Shown one piece after another: positions 44,662 through 57,600 of a stretch of DNA of 64,000 bases; position 1 is the stretch's first letter, and each line of letters opens with the position of its first letter. The notes below the pieces were generated by a model. That model was not told the DNA's origin. It made no database searches and worked only from the letters and a program-made list of their open reading frames with translations. Where the stretch lies: NCBI GenBank assembly GCA_030762175.1, contig CM060833.1:71215501-71279500 (forward strand). Direction: 5' to 3'. Both the position numbers and the translations under genes were made by a program. The DNA is from Metallyticus violacea. Taxonomy: Eukaryota > Arthropoda > Insecta > Mantodea > Metallyticidae.

Positions 44662-44999
44662 AAAGTTAAAAACTTGCCAGAAAAGATCGAATTTATCAAA
44701 GGAAATGATATTGCATTGGCGAAAATCAGTTAACTGAGGTATGATTTGCTACCACTACTTATTCATTCCCAGATTTGATTCCGCCGGACTTCTATCTCAA
44801 TCCAAAGCTGAGAAAATTAATTCCTTTGTGAAAAGAAAATTGCATCCGATGAAGAACTTAACAGCATCAGTTCAGCAATATTTTCAAGGCAAGCAGAGAT
44901 CTGACTTCTTTGATGAAATAAAGGTTTTGGATTATTTGCACAAGGCACATTAGTGTCAAGGGAGATTACTGCTAAAAATTAAGATATTTTCTAAAGTTA

Positions 45000-45635
45000 A
45001 CCATTATTTTGTGATTCATTTCGGGAAATGTTTGATAATACCTTCGTAATTCTGACATCCTTGCAGTAATGATTAATCTCTCATTAGCCGGATAAAGTCC
45101 GATTTCAGGCTTTTAGCATGAAAATCATATCCGGGTATTCTTGATATTATCCTGTTTTTTTTTTTTTTTTTTTTTTAATCTTTATCACATACTACCCACC
45201 GTTTACACGCTATAGCCAGATGGAATATATTTTTAGCAATAAGCAATGTCATTTTAGTTAAAAGTAAAAATTGCACAGAATAAAAACAGATTGTCGTCGG
45301 CGACCTTCATTCATGCTGCACACAAATCAAATTCTAGAGATTAACATATCGAACCAGCTACATTTAATTTCAAAATTCTAATAATAATAAATCATGCTCC
45401 AGTATTTTCTTCTAATATGGAAATATTTCTTCACAACACACAACTATTCGTCTCCACCGCTACCAGAAAGTCCAGCGCCTTTATGTCTCTGACAATACGA
45501 AATGCTGTTACGTATTAAATAAATCACCAAAATGTCTGCTGTAAATTGCTAAAGAGCTGAAAATTGTAAGCTTCGCGCATTTTGCAAAATGAAGTAACCC
45601 ATCTTGTACGCTTTGTGCAATAGTGAGGTTATTTG
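45000..45635. other. no recognised feature; T-run 45154-45176
   Basis: AT-rich; nothing else identified. Confidence 0.5.
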
Positions 45636-45640
45636 AATTA

Positions 45641-45875
45641 CGGGCCGGCAGTGCGCGGCTGCATACTGGAAGAAGGTAGCATTCAAGGCCGTATACTGCA
45701 CATGCAGGTAGCAGCTTATAGTTAGTTTGAAAAAAGTTTTGTTAGCCAGTGGTTCTGAATTAGTGTGGCACTCAGTGTTTTCATTGAGGGTAAATTCTGA
45801 ATGAATTTTTCTTCGTTAATTATATCATTACGTATAGTCTTAAAGAAGCGTTTTTATGTATGATACATATAAAAT
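45641..45875 (+). repeat. dispersed repeat Z, copy 3 (5' part)
   Basis: CGGGCCGGCAGTGCGCGGCT, TCAAGGCCGTATACTGCACA, AGGTAGCAGCTTATAGTTAG and GTATGATACAT align with copy 1 at 14.24 kb and copy 2. It breaks off at the zinc-finger-like region. The missing remainder may be the piece at 47.88-48.83 kb, with about 2 kb inserted between, or these may be two separate copies. Confidence 0.65.
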
Positions 45876-45879
45876 AATA

Positions 45880-47075
45880 AAATCAAACATCCTGATACCT
45901 AGCAGCTATCTGAAGACGTAGTATCTGCTGATTTTATTTTCTACTTTATTGTTAATCATTATTATGTGTTATCCTCTTAATGCAAAAGTATGCAGACCAT
46001 TTCACTTATGCGACGTCATCTTAAAATCCACCAATGAAACGAAACAAATTTTGAATTTTAACAAATCGCAGCCGGATTTCGCAAGGAAATTATCGAATAA
46101 ATGATCAAATCCGTTTTATCACGCGACGTGCATTTGTCTTGTGGTCAGTAGCCAATTCTATACCTCCCTATATGATTCCTGACCACTTTTCTGTGTTTTC
46201 AGTAATTATACATTTAACCAACTTTATGTGTATTCATTCAAGCAATTGTTTTTGCATTTGGCCAAATAGTCTAAAATCATTTTTAAATTATGTAACAATA
46301 CCTGCCTAAGTAAACATAAATCTTCATAAAAAGAGGTTCAGAATGATAAAATATTTTCTCTGTTTTGTTTTGGTATTAGAAAATGGAACGGTAGCGATTG
46401 TAACAGTAGACTTTCGTCTATTTCAGTCTCACGCTTTCTGAATAGAATAAATATTTTTAAGTATAATATTTTATACAAGTGCTAATATTCCGTGCATGAA
46501 TTTCAAATATATATTACTTTTATTTTTATTATTTTCATGAAATGGTCCTAAATCTGTAATTTGCTCTTCTCTATTGACTTTATTGACAATCGGCATTCTT
46601 CTGTAGCAAGATTGCTTAAAAAGATAAAGTACAAATATACAATTATTACAATTTTGTACGCCAAGTTTAGAGGACTTATATTTAAATCCTTATTTTATTC
46701 GTGAAATAGTCCTATTACTCTGGGGTCTGAGTTTTCCAGATAAATTCACTCACTACATTCGTAAGTTTATCGGCAATCTCAGACCCTCTTGTTGTGTATT
46801 CATACCTAACTATTGTAACTTATATACAGTTACTGGAAGCCAGCAACTTTTCATTCAAAACTATACTACTTAAACAAATACTATCGCAACAATTCATCTG
46901 CGGAGTGTAAAAAAAGCATTTGTTACAAGGCTCGGCGGTAGCAGATGTGTACCATGTGATCATATGTTATTAATAAGCCCCATGTCTAGAATAGCTTTGT
47001 TTACCTGATAAACAGTACGGATCACAAATGCTACGAAAGAAGTAAAACATAAATTTAAACACTGTAAGTAAACAG
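45880..47075. other. no recognised feature
   Basis: AT-rich; nothing identified. Confidence 0.5.
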
Positions 47076-47084
47076 CATTTTAAT

Positions 47085-47545
47085 CAACTACAGATGATGC
47101 TCAATATTGCTGCCACTAACTTCGATGCATTTGTGCATCGCCTGGTTGTGTCATGTCGAATTCTGGGTAAGATTCCCGACATATCTTGGATGACTTCAGT
47201 TGCTATTTGGAGTCGTGCCACAAAATCTGGTTGTGTCTCCACGGGAGGCTCTTACATCAGGGTTTCCATATACCCCTAGAAAAGCCGATGGTGCCAGATC
47301 AAGTGCGCGAGGGGGCCAGGCTATTGTGCCTCCATGTCCAATCCATCTGTTGCCAACGGTCCAACGGTGTCATTCAAATGACCATGTATCCCATGATCGA
47401 AGTGTGCGGGAGCGCTTTCATGCTGGAACTACACAGCGCTACAGATTTCCAAAGGCAACTCCTCTAGCAACTCGGGTGGCTATGGCACATGGTGAAGGAC
47501 TGCTGTTCATCACGCAACAGTTGAAACAGTACCACTGGTAAACAA
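47085..47545 (-). mobile_element. Tc1/mariner-superfamily transposase C-terminus, decayed
   Basis: On the minus strand one frame reads WIGHGGTIAWPPRALDLAPS, the region just before the third catalytic residue. ASRGDTTRF- and NQAMHKCIEVSGSNIEH-like pieces follow. These blocks and their order match the C-terminus of a transposase abundant in arthropods, the same broad family as the element at 21.76 kb. Frameshifts are present, no ends were identified, and the N-terminal half is missing. Confidence 0.75.
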
Positions 47546-47889
47546 CCCTTAACTAATGAATGCGATTTCAACTGCTTGAAGCGGAGTCTAATGGTTTGTT
47601 TAGCATATCATTCCTCTCCCGTTTCGGAGACTCTAGCGCTTAAACAAAACCTTTCTGAACATGAGTTTATTAACAAGTGATCACAGAGTACCCATCTACT
47701 TACCACCGAGCATTGTAACATATTTTTTATACCCATTATATTGTAATCCTTCACAAGCTACTTGATTTACTTTTAAATTTTACGTATGTCCTAATTTACT
47801 GATATACTGATACCTTCTACCACAAATATTGCATTGTTCATAACTCATTAATTCCGATATTCGGACCTCTTATCAACCGGGAACACAGT

Positions 47890-48830
47890 ATTGATCACCG
47901 TCATGATACATACGTGAAAAGTTATTCTTGTAAAGAAGATTTGCAAGAAAATATCGAGGTACAGAACCTTTGCCACCTTGTTAAACAGTTAACGAGAGAC
48001 AGTATATCTCAATAACAGAAACGTATTCCGCTTCTGAAAGATAAGTTAGACGAAATACAACAAATTTCTGCGCAAATACCTGCTGCTGATTCAACAGCTC
48101 TTAGTAATAGTAAGTTTATTTATTTCAATAACAACTTGCGGATATATAAATCACACTTAAAAAGCGCACAGGTCTAGTCAGACCGTTCGTACTCCTATTT
48201 ACATATACGAAATGCTGCAACCACTCTTATAAAAGGTTAGTGCTTACTATTACCAGTTTAATATACGGTATCATTTGATATATACGTAGTTCAGCCACAC
48301 ATCGTTGAAAGAATTATAAAACAATTGAAATAATAAATTTGAAACTTTGAATATTTAAATTTAAATTGTAAAACCTTTGTCACTTTTATTACATAATATT
48401 CAATTCAATAATTGGCAAATAATTGTACGAGCAAATTGTAAAGATCTCCTGATTTAACAAAGAATAAAAGACTCTAAATGTTAAGTGTCAATTGTTTCGG
48501 AGGAAGAGAAACGAAGTGAAGTCGCCCCATGGTCTCCCCTGATTTCACTAACTTATGATAAGCCTAAGTCATTGGCAAACAAGCCTGCTCATCACACCAT
48601 GCCTGCAAGACAGCATAATAACGAGGAATACGGAAGACTATTGTACGATCGGAAATGAAGAAATGCGTGCAATAACGGCACAAATAAAATATGAATATAA
48701 AATAAAAATACAAACTTTACCCGCGGCGGCTCTAGCTGCCTTTTCTCGGTTGCGGCGCCTCCAGTTCCCCAGTAAGCAGTTGCGCTTAGGCCCATAACTC
48801 AAATAACCGCACTGTATTTATGTAAGTACA
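47890..48830 (+). repeat. dispersed repeat Z, copy 4 (3' part)
   Basis: The frame near 47910 reads DTYVKSYSCKEDLQENIEVQ (compare DTCAKMYSYKEKVR in copy 2). AGAACCTTTGCCACCTTGTT, TCTCAATAACAGAAACGTAT and GATAAGTTAGACGAAATACA align with copy 1. The end block, TTTTCTCGGTTGCGGCGCCT and ACTCAAATAACCGCACTGTA, is at 48739-48820. About 500 bp between them is not shared. Confidence 0.6.
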
Positions 48831-49174
48831 GTAATATATTGTTTTTCCTACGTTTAAACAATGCATTCTTCAGCATATTAAATACCTTTTACACTTCAAT
48901 AATAGCCATATAAGCGCTAAAAGACAGTTTATATTTTTAATGCAGTTATTCATAGAAAATATATTGCCAGAGGATGTTCCTGCTTTCTGTAGCTATTTTG
49001 CTTTTCCCCCCCTCATTGTCCCCCCTTTAATAAAAAAAATACATGACTAAACTTCCGAATGAGCAGAAACATGATATTGTATTGCGTAAAAGCTGTTGGG
49101 AATCGAACTGAGTACCTGAATACTATGCAATAGTGGAGGTGGGAAGGATGTTGGCGAATGAGAGAGCGAGAAGT

Positions 49175-49249
49175 GGGCGGCGTGGGCCAATGGGCGGGCG
49201 TCGCCACGTGCGTTAAAACTCGACGCTACACCGCGCCTCGAGATCAGTG
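49175..49249 (+). promoter_or_regulatory. pol II promoter: GC boxes, CCAAT, E-box, TATA-like, initiator
   Basis: In a short GC-rich island within AT-rich DNA come GGGCGG (49175), GGGCCAATGGGCGG (CCAAT at 49187-49191 plus an overlapping GC box), and CACGTG (49205-49210). TTAAAA (49213-49218) lies about 33 bp before the A of an arthropod initiator TCAGT (49244-49248). The order and spacing are those of a genuine promoter. No transposon signature surrounds it. Confidence 0.7.
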
Positions 49250-49297
49250 CAGCGTGTGTCGTCCTAACAGCGAGCGATTTGTCTTCACGTCCGTCAG
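49246..49297 (+). other. putative non-coding first exon of a host gene
   Basis: Runs from the initiator A to CCGTCAG, directly followed by GTAAGG, a near-consensus splice donor (intron starts 49298). It is 52 nt, GC-rich and without an ATG, so it would be 5' UTR. The coding exons would lie beyond 49298, perhaps outside this window; the gene's identity is unknown. Confidence 0.55.
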
Positions 49298-49299
49298 GT

Positions 49300-50845
49300 A
49301 AGGCACCTCTCCGTCTATCCGCTAAGGTGAACAGTGACCATTTTCTAGAAAGGTATGTGATTCCGGGATATCAAAATATTGGATAATTTACCTTATTCTG
49401 TAACCGCTAACTTCAAAATTAGTGTCAGTTTTTATCCTGATTAAAATAATTATCATCAATCTTCAAATTTTTAAATTCATGTGTGAGTCAGGGACACTAC
49501 TTTATCACTAAGTTAATTGCATCTACTTGTGATTCATTTAATAGTGACAAACCTTGTCACAGGCATAATCACCATTTTCCAAAGTCACAAATTATTAGCT
49601 ACGATTTAGGCTTGGCTACGGTAATTTTCTATGTAAATTTTTACGAATTGTTCCTCAATATAAAAGGCAAAGTGTACAAAATATTTGTATCTTGTTTTAC
49701 ACAGTAAATAATTTCATTTATACCTCAAATAACTTTCGTAGTCGTAATGGGACACTTAACAGTTTAGAACAAGCGAGTTTGCCACTTTCAGTTGTTTTAC
49801 ATGTTTATATATGTGTACACAAAAGTGCTGTTTTTGGTATTAAGGAATTTGACATTCAGAGACACGTTTTTATTGTGCAGCCAGAACTGTAATACTTTAT
49901 GAGGAATTATAGAAAATTAATAGAACTTTGTTAACTGACCTGCGCGGCTTATCATTTTAATAAACAAAGAAAAGTTCTTCTTCGCTTTTAAATTGCTGAG
50001 TGTGATAATTCTGCTAATTTTTATAAATCTTAATGTTGCAAATGCTTAAAATCTAAATATTTATTTTTCTATTTGGTCGTCCAAATGCACAATAGAAAGC
50101 AAAAAACACTTTATTAAGAATATGTGAATAAGTGCTGTGTAGAAAATAAACATTTATGCGTTTATTTATTAAAGTATCATTGTTTTCCCTTATTTTAAGG
50201 GTATTTTATCTCATTAATCTCCCCAGAGGAGCATCCTTTTGATTACAATTTATTTATTTTTACCTTGAGACCTCCTTCATTTGCACACATTCCGATATGT
50301 GCCTTTATCTATCTTATTTGTATTTTAAAATGTTTATGCTATCTTAAACAATATTATTGCATTCCTCGTTTCATATTTGCTGCCATTTTGATTAATGTCA
50401 CGAAGCATTAATTTCAGCTGCAGCAATATCAGAGGATCTTAGTCTTAATATTTCAGCTATTCTCCCACCTTCACTTTCATTAAACTTAGGATTTTACACT
50501 AAATAAACGGCCAATTTAGTATTTCCATTATAATATTAACAATATATATATATATATATATATAATTGAATTCAAATTTAGTAATTCTATACTTAACTTT
50601 TTTATTACGGATCCTGTAAGAATACAAGCAATTCTTGTAAATGTAATAAAATTAAAAAATAAACATGAACTACAAACTATCATCAATAAACGCAATGAAT
50701 GTTGTAATAAACCAATAACAATTTAATTTTTGGAAAAACAAATTTTTATTTTTGGAGTTCTTTCCTGTAAAATTACATCTGCGAATTTTAACGGAATTTG
50801 TAAATTGTTCATGGATTTTACGTTAAGACCGTTCTTTAAAAAAAA

Positions 50846-50880
<35 letters not shown>

Positions 50881-53530
50881 AATAAAAATAAAAAAATAAA
50901 AGGAATTGCTTTTTCTTTTATTAGTTAACAGTTTTATTTGATAACTTCCGACAAAACTGTTCAAAGTACCCCTGCTCTATGCAGAAAATTCACTTAATTG
51001 TGGAATTAGAGTTACCCTCTTATCGTACGCTTCTTAAATGTGACACCGGTGTTTTCGCTCCTGGAGTTCAGTTTACGTTAATAAAGACAGAGACAATATA
51101 TTAGGTATTGAAATAACGCTGAAATTTTTTTCTCCGGCATTGTCGAAAATGATGAAAACTAGGCACAAAAAAACTTAACAATGAGCTGGTACCCCAATTA
51201 ATAAACTTTATGACAACAAAGGAGACAAATTTATGGAAAACTAAAAATATCGGAGATTCGACATTAATTTTGTTAAACCTTTATTCTCAACAATATATTG
51301 TTTTTCTAACCTTCACCTACATTTCTACAATTTTCATAAATGTGGGGGGAAAATGGGAATTTACGAAGATATATCGTTAATTGAGTCATTAATTACAGAT
51401 TCATCAGCAGCATCACTATTATTCACATCGCGGCTTTGGCTTTTTATATTGTTCGGGAAATTGGCCTTGACTATTAAGACACTTGTACGTAATGCATACC
51501 AATTTTATTCCTTATTAATATTCATATCAATTCTATTATACGTATACCGGGTGAGATATACAAGTATCGACACTCATGCGCCTTTAGCTCGCGCAGTTAA
51601 CAGATGAATGCCATGTTGGTAGATACTAATTGCGAAGCACACCATGTCTCAACTGTTTTCTATTTCAATGATTCATGCGAACTGATAACATTCAAATATC
51701 ACTTTAACAGGAATTGCAATCCGGTAAATATATTTTTGTAGACTGCGTTAAAAGATGAATAATTCAATCAAAGGTTCTGAATTAAAATATAATAAATGAT
51801 ACTTGTCACCCTAGGAAAATTCTGCTACAAATTTCATCCATGCCTTTCAAAACAAACGGAACTATTTTATGGTTCTATGAGTAATGCAGTAATAGGCAAC
51901 TAGCGACCTGTTTGACGAAAACAAAAAAATGCCGCGCTAGTGGTCAATATTTGTCTGGCTCTAAGTGTACTATTAAATTCTGGGATTTATATATTTGATC
52001 AAAAACAAGGTAGTAGCCAGTGTTTCTGGAAAAACTGTTTTCTTCTGTTTATAAGTAAAAATACAAACTTCTGGCCTATAAATTAACAATAAAAGGCAAA
52101 TGCTCTATGAATTGTTTCTATTCTATGCTATTACAAGCTTAATTTTAAGATGTATGGATTTCTAAAACGTTTCTGTAATAACATGATAAAATCATATAGT
52201 TAATGGTATACAGCTTATCCTTTGAGAACTTTAACGTTATTATTTTTTTTAACCAAATCATTTTAGCAGCACGTTTGGCAACAATTTCTTGTAAATCTAT
52301 ATGTTTATACTGCCTATATTTTAGCTGTAAAAAGGTTTACTGTTAAGTGAATATTGTATACTGCCTATATTTTATTACATTTGACGTGATTCCATTACGA
52401 ACCCTAGATGGACAAACGTGCCACAGTAGATACAGACATATAGCTGCTGCTCACTTCACAATATAGATGAGTACAAAAAAACACAGACATTGTTAATTCA
52501 CATATATTCGAGGTTCAACATGACCGCTTCGTTGTGCGTTTGACATTCACTCGCCATAACGCATATGGCCGCTGGCCTTGGACAGTTAACATTATTGGCA
52601 ATTTATTTCTTTCAGTTTAACGTTTAATATTCTGCATCGCGTTGCTCCAAATGTCGCAGAGCATTTTTATGCATCATTACAATTGAAACGAACGTGACTC
52701 TGTTGATAACTGATCCGTTAGCTTAATGTCGGGTGATCCGTATAAACCATTTCAACCAATTACATTCTTTTTATGAAAGTCAATATAAACTTAGTTATAG
52801 TTATCCCTGAAAGAATCGGTACAGCTGAAAGATAGTGAACGGTTTTTAATGATGAAAGTGAAATTGATGCGGGTTATAAAACATGCAACACTAAATTTTG
52901 AACAGAGTTTGGTGTGTGTGTGTGAGTGAATATTTTATCCGCAAATCATGTAAGTTTTACTACAGCGGATACTCCCTGTTCGGCAAAAGACGTAGGGAAA
53001 TGATGGGATGTCAAAAGTACAAAGCACCACGCTTCTTTTAGATATTTGCTTTTAACATTACTATTCAAACTATTTATTATTCATTATTAAAATGGTGTTT
53101 CTTAAAATCAAAAACTTTTTACATGAGTATTTAAGTTTGAAATGTTATAATCACATATCCATTTAATCCCTTTTCGTTGAAAAGTTATTTTTACAAACTG
53201 AATGTGACATTATTGGCCAAAATTTTCTCGATTCATGGATTCATGCTAGCACATTCTTTCCCCTAAAGAGTGAATGTATGACAGACCAAGTCTTCCTTGA
53301 AAGGATCAATAATTATCCCAATATTCCCTTGTTAAATATTATTTTTATTTATTCATTTACTTTTTTGCAATTTATAAAAACGCTGAATACCTACAAAAAC
53401 TGAATGTGTTCGAATGTTTACATGAGCTTCACCTATAAGTTTTTAAATTACGAAATGTTTCTGGGAACCCTAGCGAGGGTGGGAATGAAGGTTCTCAAAA
53501 CATGTCGAATTTAAAACTTTTAAGTGAAGT
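49300..53530. other. probable first intron; (TA)n at 50541-50565, (AAAT)n at 50838-50900
   Basis: AT-rich DNA with no convincing exon, SINE or transposon. The relatively repeat-poor character compared with 0-48 kb is in keeping with a gene's 5' intron but proves nothing. Confidence 0.4.
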
Positions 53531-53544
53531 TCGTGTCAACAGAA

Positions 53545-53950
53545 CACATCTCGGAGCGGGTTACCGGGGGATGAGGCACAGAAGTCTGTGGTTTTTTGCA
53601 TTAGGACGGTACCTAGAGAACTAACCCGACCCGCCATTCGGCTGCAGACGATTACGTTGCCCAGACGCGCTAAGCCACCACCCTCCCCACAAACAACAGC
53701 GATTCAGGCGCACCTGCCCCCAGGATACACGCCATAGGCACTCCCCTGGGACACGCTGCCATCGTAGGTACTCAATTGCCCGTGAGTTCCGGGTCCACTG
53801 CCACGCCGACTCCAACCCAATCCGGACAACTCCCTTCCGGGAGGGGCTCGAATAAAGTCCGGCCCGGCTGCTTCTAGAGACGTCAGAAGTACCACGGGCA
53901 CTCAGGGTCCACAGAGCCCGCACCTGGAGCATCTGAAGAGTAACGACCGT
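53545..53950. repeat. GC-rich repeat G, contiguous copy
   Basis: Contains both segments found split at 32.7 and 36.4 kb: ATTAGGACGGTACCTAGAGA..CCGCCATTCGGCTG on the left, and GGATACACGCC, GGCACTCCC, CCAACCCAATCCGGACAACT, GAGGGGCTCGAATAAAGTCC and CACTCAGGGTCCACAGAGC on the right. The minus strand has a 125-codon frame (53998-53621) rich in Arg, Trp and Gly with no domain I know. It may be a piece of a LINE 5' region or a separate mobile element; coding strand unknown. Confidence 0.6.
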
Positions 53951-53959
53951 AGCCCCCCC

Positions 53960-54345
53960 CCTTACGAGAGTCAACAGAACACATTCAATTACCAACATAC
54001 CAATGCTTAACTGTCAATAGTTTCTAAACACGTATTTAAGTACTGTTTAAATCTACGAATTTTTCACCGTCGAACGTCATTTGAAAAATGCAGACAGAGA
54101 ATCTCGACTTGACACGAGAACACATCGTCAATATTGCACTCGCTTTTCCTTGTCTGTTCCTTTCAATTCTTGCTTTACATCTAATTTTTATGGTCTTAAT
54201 TTTTCTAGATACCCCCAAGTATTAATTCCTGACTTAATTGATGCAGTCATCCAATGAATCGTGAGAAAATTACCAAACATTACCTACGTGAAATTGAGGC
54301 TGGTCTATGTTTGCCACCCTTGTGCTCAGATATACATCATACTCA
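53960..54345. other. no recognised feature
   Basis: Nothing identified. Confidence 0.45.
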
Positions 54346-54353
54346 TTTGGATC

Positions 54354-54640
54354 GGTCCTGGCGGTGTAGTGGTTACCATACCTGCCTGCTAAACCCACGA
54401 TTGCGGGTTCAAACCCGGCCAGGATCGATGAATTTTTTCGGGCGTAAAAATCCTAAGTATGACTCCCATCGGAAGAAAAGTAAAGCCGTGGGTCCCGTGT
54501 CGTACATTTACGGCATGTAAAAGAACGTCAAGAAGAGGCCTCTGAGCAAAATTTATCGGCCGTTTCAAGCCTTGAATTGAATGGGACACTGATGATCTGA
54601 GATGTTAAAGAGCGTCCGAAAATAAAGCAAATCAACAAAA
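54354..54640 (+). mobile_element. SINE family A, full length, sense orientation
   Basis: Best sense copy. The tRNA-like head is GGTCCTGGCGGTGTAGTGGT with A box (TGTAGTGGTTACCATACC) and B box GGGTTCAAACCCGG. Then come CGGGCGTAAAAATCCTAAGT, GCCGTGGGTCCCGTGTCGTA, GAGGCCTCTGAGCAAAATTT and TGAGATGTTAAAGAGCGTCC, with an AAAATAAAGCAAATCAACAAAA tail shortened from the family's AAATAAATC. The head resembles the D-arm of a tRNA with GTAGTGGTTA. Clear target-site duplication not found. Confidence 0.92.
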
Positions 54641-54649
54641 CTTATCTGG

Positions 54650-57600
54650 AAATTTCCTTTGCGTCTCAACCAAGGAATATGTTATCCATTCACTCATTCT
54701 CGCTCTCTCTTAGACAACAATGGATTAACTTTCTCTGTTCATTTTAGCCATTATATGTCCTATTAGCCTAAGCGGATTTTCACTACATTTATAACTGAGG
54801 TGGAAATTATTTCTATGATCATAGCGGTTGAAAACTAGTTTCATCTTTATTGCAAGAACTTCAATTGGAAATTTCGATATAGAATAGTCAAAAACATCTC
54901 CGAGTCTTACATTGTAGCTCAACTTATTTACGAGAACAAAGCTATCATAACAAAGCACGTAAACATACAGTTAGAGGAAACATTTTTTAAAATTTTATTT
55001 TGAAGATGTCCCACGTTAATGTTTTAGTGCTGCATTGGTAGCGTTATCGCACAAGCCCCACGCTTACTGCAGATGTACGACAGGCGCATGATTGATTTCC
55101 TCTTGTGCACAGACAACCAGAATCTTTAAATTGTGAATACGATGCACACACACCAGAGGATTCATCTCTATTCTGCCCCAAAGCGATGTTGAACTTGATT
55201 ATGAGCTTAGTCGCACGGAATCCCAGCACACAAAATGTCTTCTAAGCTGTTTGGTCTCCATTTTCACAAAATACCATCAAGTAGTATTTGGTTCGAACTA
55301 TGTTCATCAAGGATAGTATAAATATATATTTCCAGAGTTTCCAAGATACACCGACAGAAAGTCAATATCACAAATGAGACTATTTTAAAATCCTGGAAAT
55401 CCTTTTGACTACGTACACATACTTTATTTAATTAAATGCTGCAGTGGTTGAGTGGTTGTGCGCAACTTTACCAAAATATGAGTTAGGTCCTAGAATCGTT
55501 ACATGGAATATACGGCAAAGAAAGCAAGTTTTATGTTTCCGCCATCTGCTTCACTGCCATTATCTAGGTAGCCAAATGACATGGGTGCATTAGTTGTCAG
55601 GAAGTACACGGCATAAGCAGGGTCAGCCGATCTATGCTATGGTTTGGACTTACTACTGCAGTTGAATACTCAGAACAGCACTGCAAATGTGTAACATAAT
55701 CAAGTAGAGGTTAAAGACGTAGCGTCCTAGTCATTTCAAGATTAGGTATAAGGAGGAAAGACTGGTGAGCAAGCTTGGCAGTATTTGGCTTGTCTGAGGA
55801 CACTGCTCTAGTACAACGCAGTCTGCCGCATGGTGTATGGTAAAGAAAATGGGACTATATAACTGGCGCTGTCTGATACTTGCTTTATGTTAATCCATGA
55901 CCAAGTTCCTTTTGCTTCCTTTAACATATTCAGTGAAGAGAGGTTTACACCATGCACTATTATGAAAATGTCATTATGCCAGTTCGTGGCATTTCCAGTA
56001 TTTATATTTTTACAGATATAGCTTATAAATATATTGACTTTTAAATATATTTATTACACTATCTTATGAAAATTATTGTTATTACTCATTTAGATTGTTT
56101 CCTGCTCTTAAATAACTATTAAAATACATTTACATATAAGAAGAGAAGCATAATATAAAAATAAAGCAATAAGCGTTTTAAATACCGTTCAATGATCTAG
56201 TGTATATATAAACACATTATTCAGAGATATGTGTAACTTTTTTCCTTGCTCCTCCTAGTGAAAATGCGCCACCTATTTCTTTGAAACACGGAACGTTTCG
56301 CGTGATTAGAAAAAATTTAATATATAAATATTAAGAGCTATCTAAAAATTAGTTCATGATACATGTGTTAAAAGTGGTTTTATTTTGTGCTAAAAATGCG
56401 ACTTTTAACACTTAGGTAAAAAATAACTATTAAATTAACAATGAAAGTCCACTACAGAAATTAACAAGATACTTTTGCACAACAACCTTGTCTTGAGGGT
56501 ACTCATAACTGAAATTTGATCAAAAATATTTAATAAATCATTTTTAATTTGAGACTTGATAAAACTATGTATTTCTTACTGTTATAATCCATATTGCCTT
56601 TTGGCATGAGAGACTTTTAAATATTCTTTTACGAGATATACGCGTTGTAAAAATTATTTTAAAATGTGCATTTTTGCATTTAATTTTTCTTCTTATTTAT
56701 TAATTTTTTTCATTTAACATTTTCCTTACGATGCAGTTTTTATCCAATGTTCTTTAGATATTTATTGTCTATTGAAAAATATGAACAAACATAAAATTTC
56801 TTACAATTTTCAGAACACTTTGTACTACTCAAGATATAAGGCAATTCATTTAATAATTTATCAAAAAAAATTTAAAAACGTAATTTAAAAATTTGCAGAT
56901 TTTTTCCTGAGACAACCAGTAAAGAAAAAAAAAAGTATATGGTGATATTTTTTTTCAACATCGCAATAATATGTTTCAAGTTTTTATTTGGTTAAATTAT
57001 ATATTCTACATCGTGTGGAACATTTAACATATTTCCACATAAAAGGAGGTATGTTTTATAAAATATCGTAAATATCAACATGAAATGTTAACCACATTTT
57101 ATTACCTTGGATGCTATTTCTATACCGGCCTTAAAAATGAGCGCACAACAGGAGTTGGCCACTCGGTACTGCACAGCGAAAATACCATGCTGTCGGAAGA
57201 CGAATAAACAGAGGCAATACAATTCTGAAATGTTTGAGCCGAAATGAACATTTGTGTTAGTATGCGTTCAACAGGTGTTTACATCAAGTAGTTCAGAATA
57301 CTCATGTTCGGCAATCTAAATTGTGTTTAAAGAGAAATGTTTTAGCGTGAAACAAAGCGCGGCTAAGAGAGAGAACTAGTGCGAAGATCTAGAAACCCTT
57401 TGCCAAATAATGAATGCGCATATGATAGGTCACGCAAGAAACGTGGGTCAATCTCTGTTGAGACAGCCACCCTAATGAGGGGTAGATACTTCAAGCTGGC
57501 AAGTACGCAGACTTCATTTCTCATTAGAATTCTGAAGGGTGGTGGAAGTGTTGCAGTTCTTTCTATCTCCAAAGTGAGTTATAAATTCAGCTGTATAACA

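Larger units (their letters stand above)
42940..44990 (+). mobile_element. mariner transposon, decayed, interrupted by a hAT-like element and a SINE B
   Basis: N-terminus: VIEFFAKKDMTAAEIHRDVT near 43015-43075. It is broken at 43091 by a sequence starting CAGTGGTCCCC. It resumes near 43950 with KIVENNARYG, MTEIAEVSGSLANDYLHFDG, KKVKCVKSVGNIMTSVLWDA and VDYLPNETRITGAYFANHL, the blocks around the first catalytic Asp. A SINE B (44395-44661) interrupts it. The C-terminus follows: VKRKLHPMKNL and YFQGKQRSDFFDE near 44835-44915. Terminal repeats were not identified. Confidence 0.8.

Noticed and set aside
49080..49130. B-box-like CAGTTCGATTCCCAAC on the minus strand
   Set aside because: Only the B box is convincing; upstream A box and body cannot be matched to another copy, so not called as a SINE.
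54354..54430. Genuine tRNA gene (A and B boxes present)
   Set aside because: The tRNA-like head continues into the SINE A body shared by several other loci; it is the SINE promoter rather than a functional tRNA.
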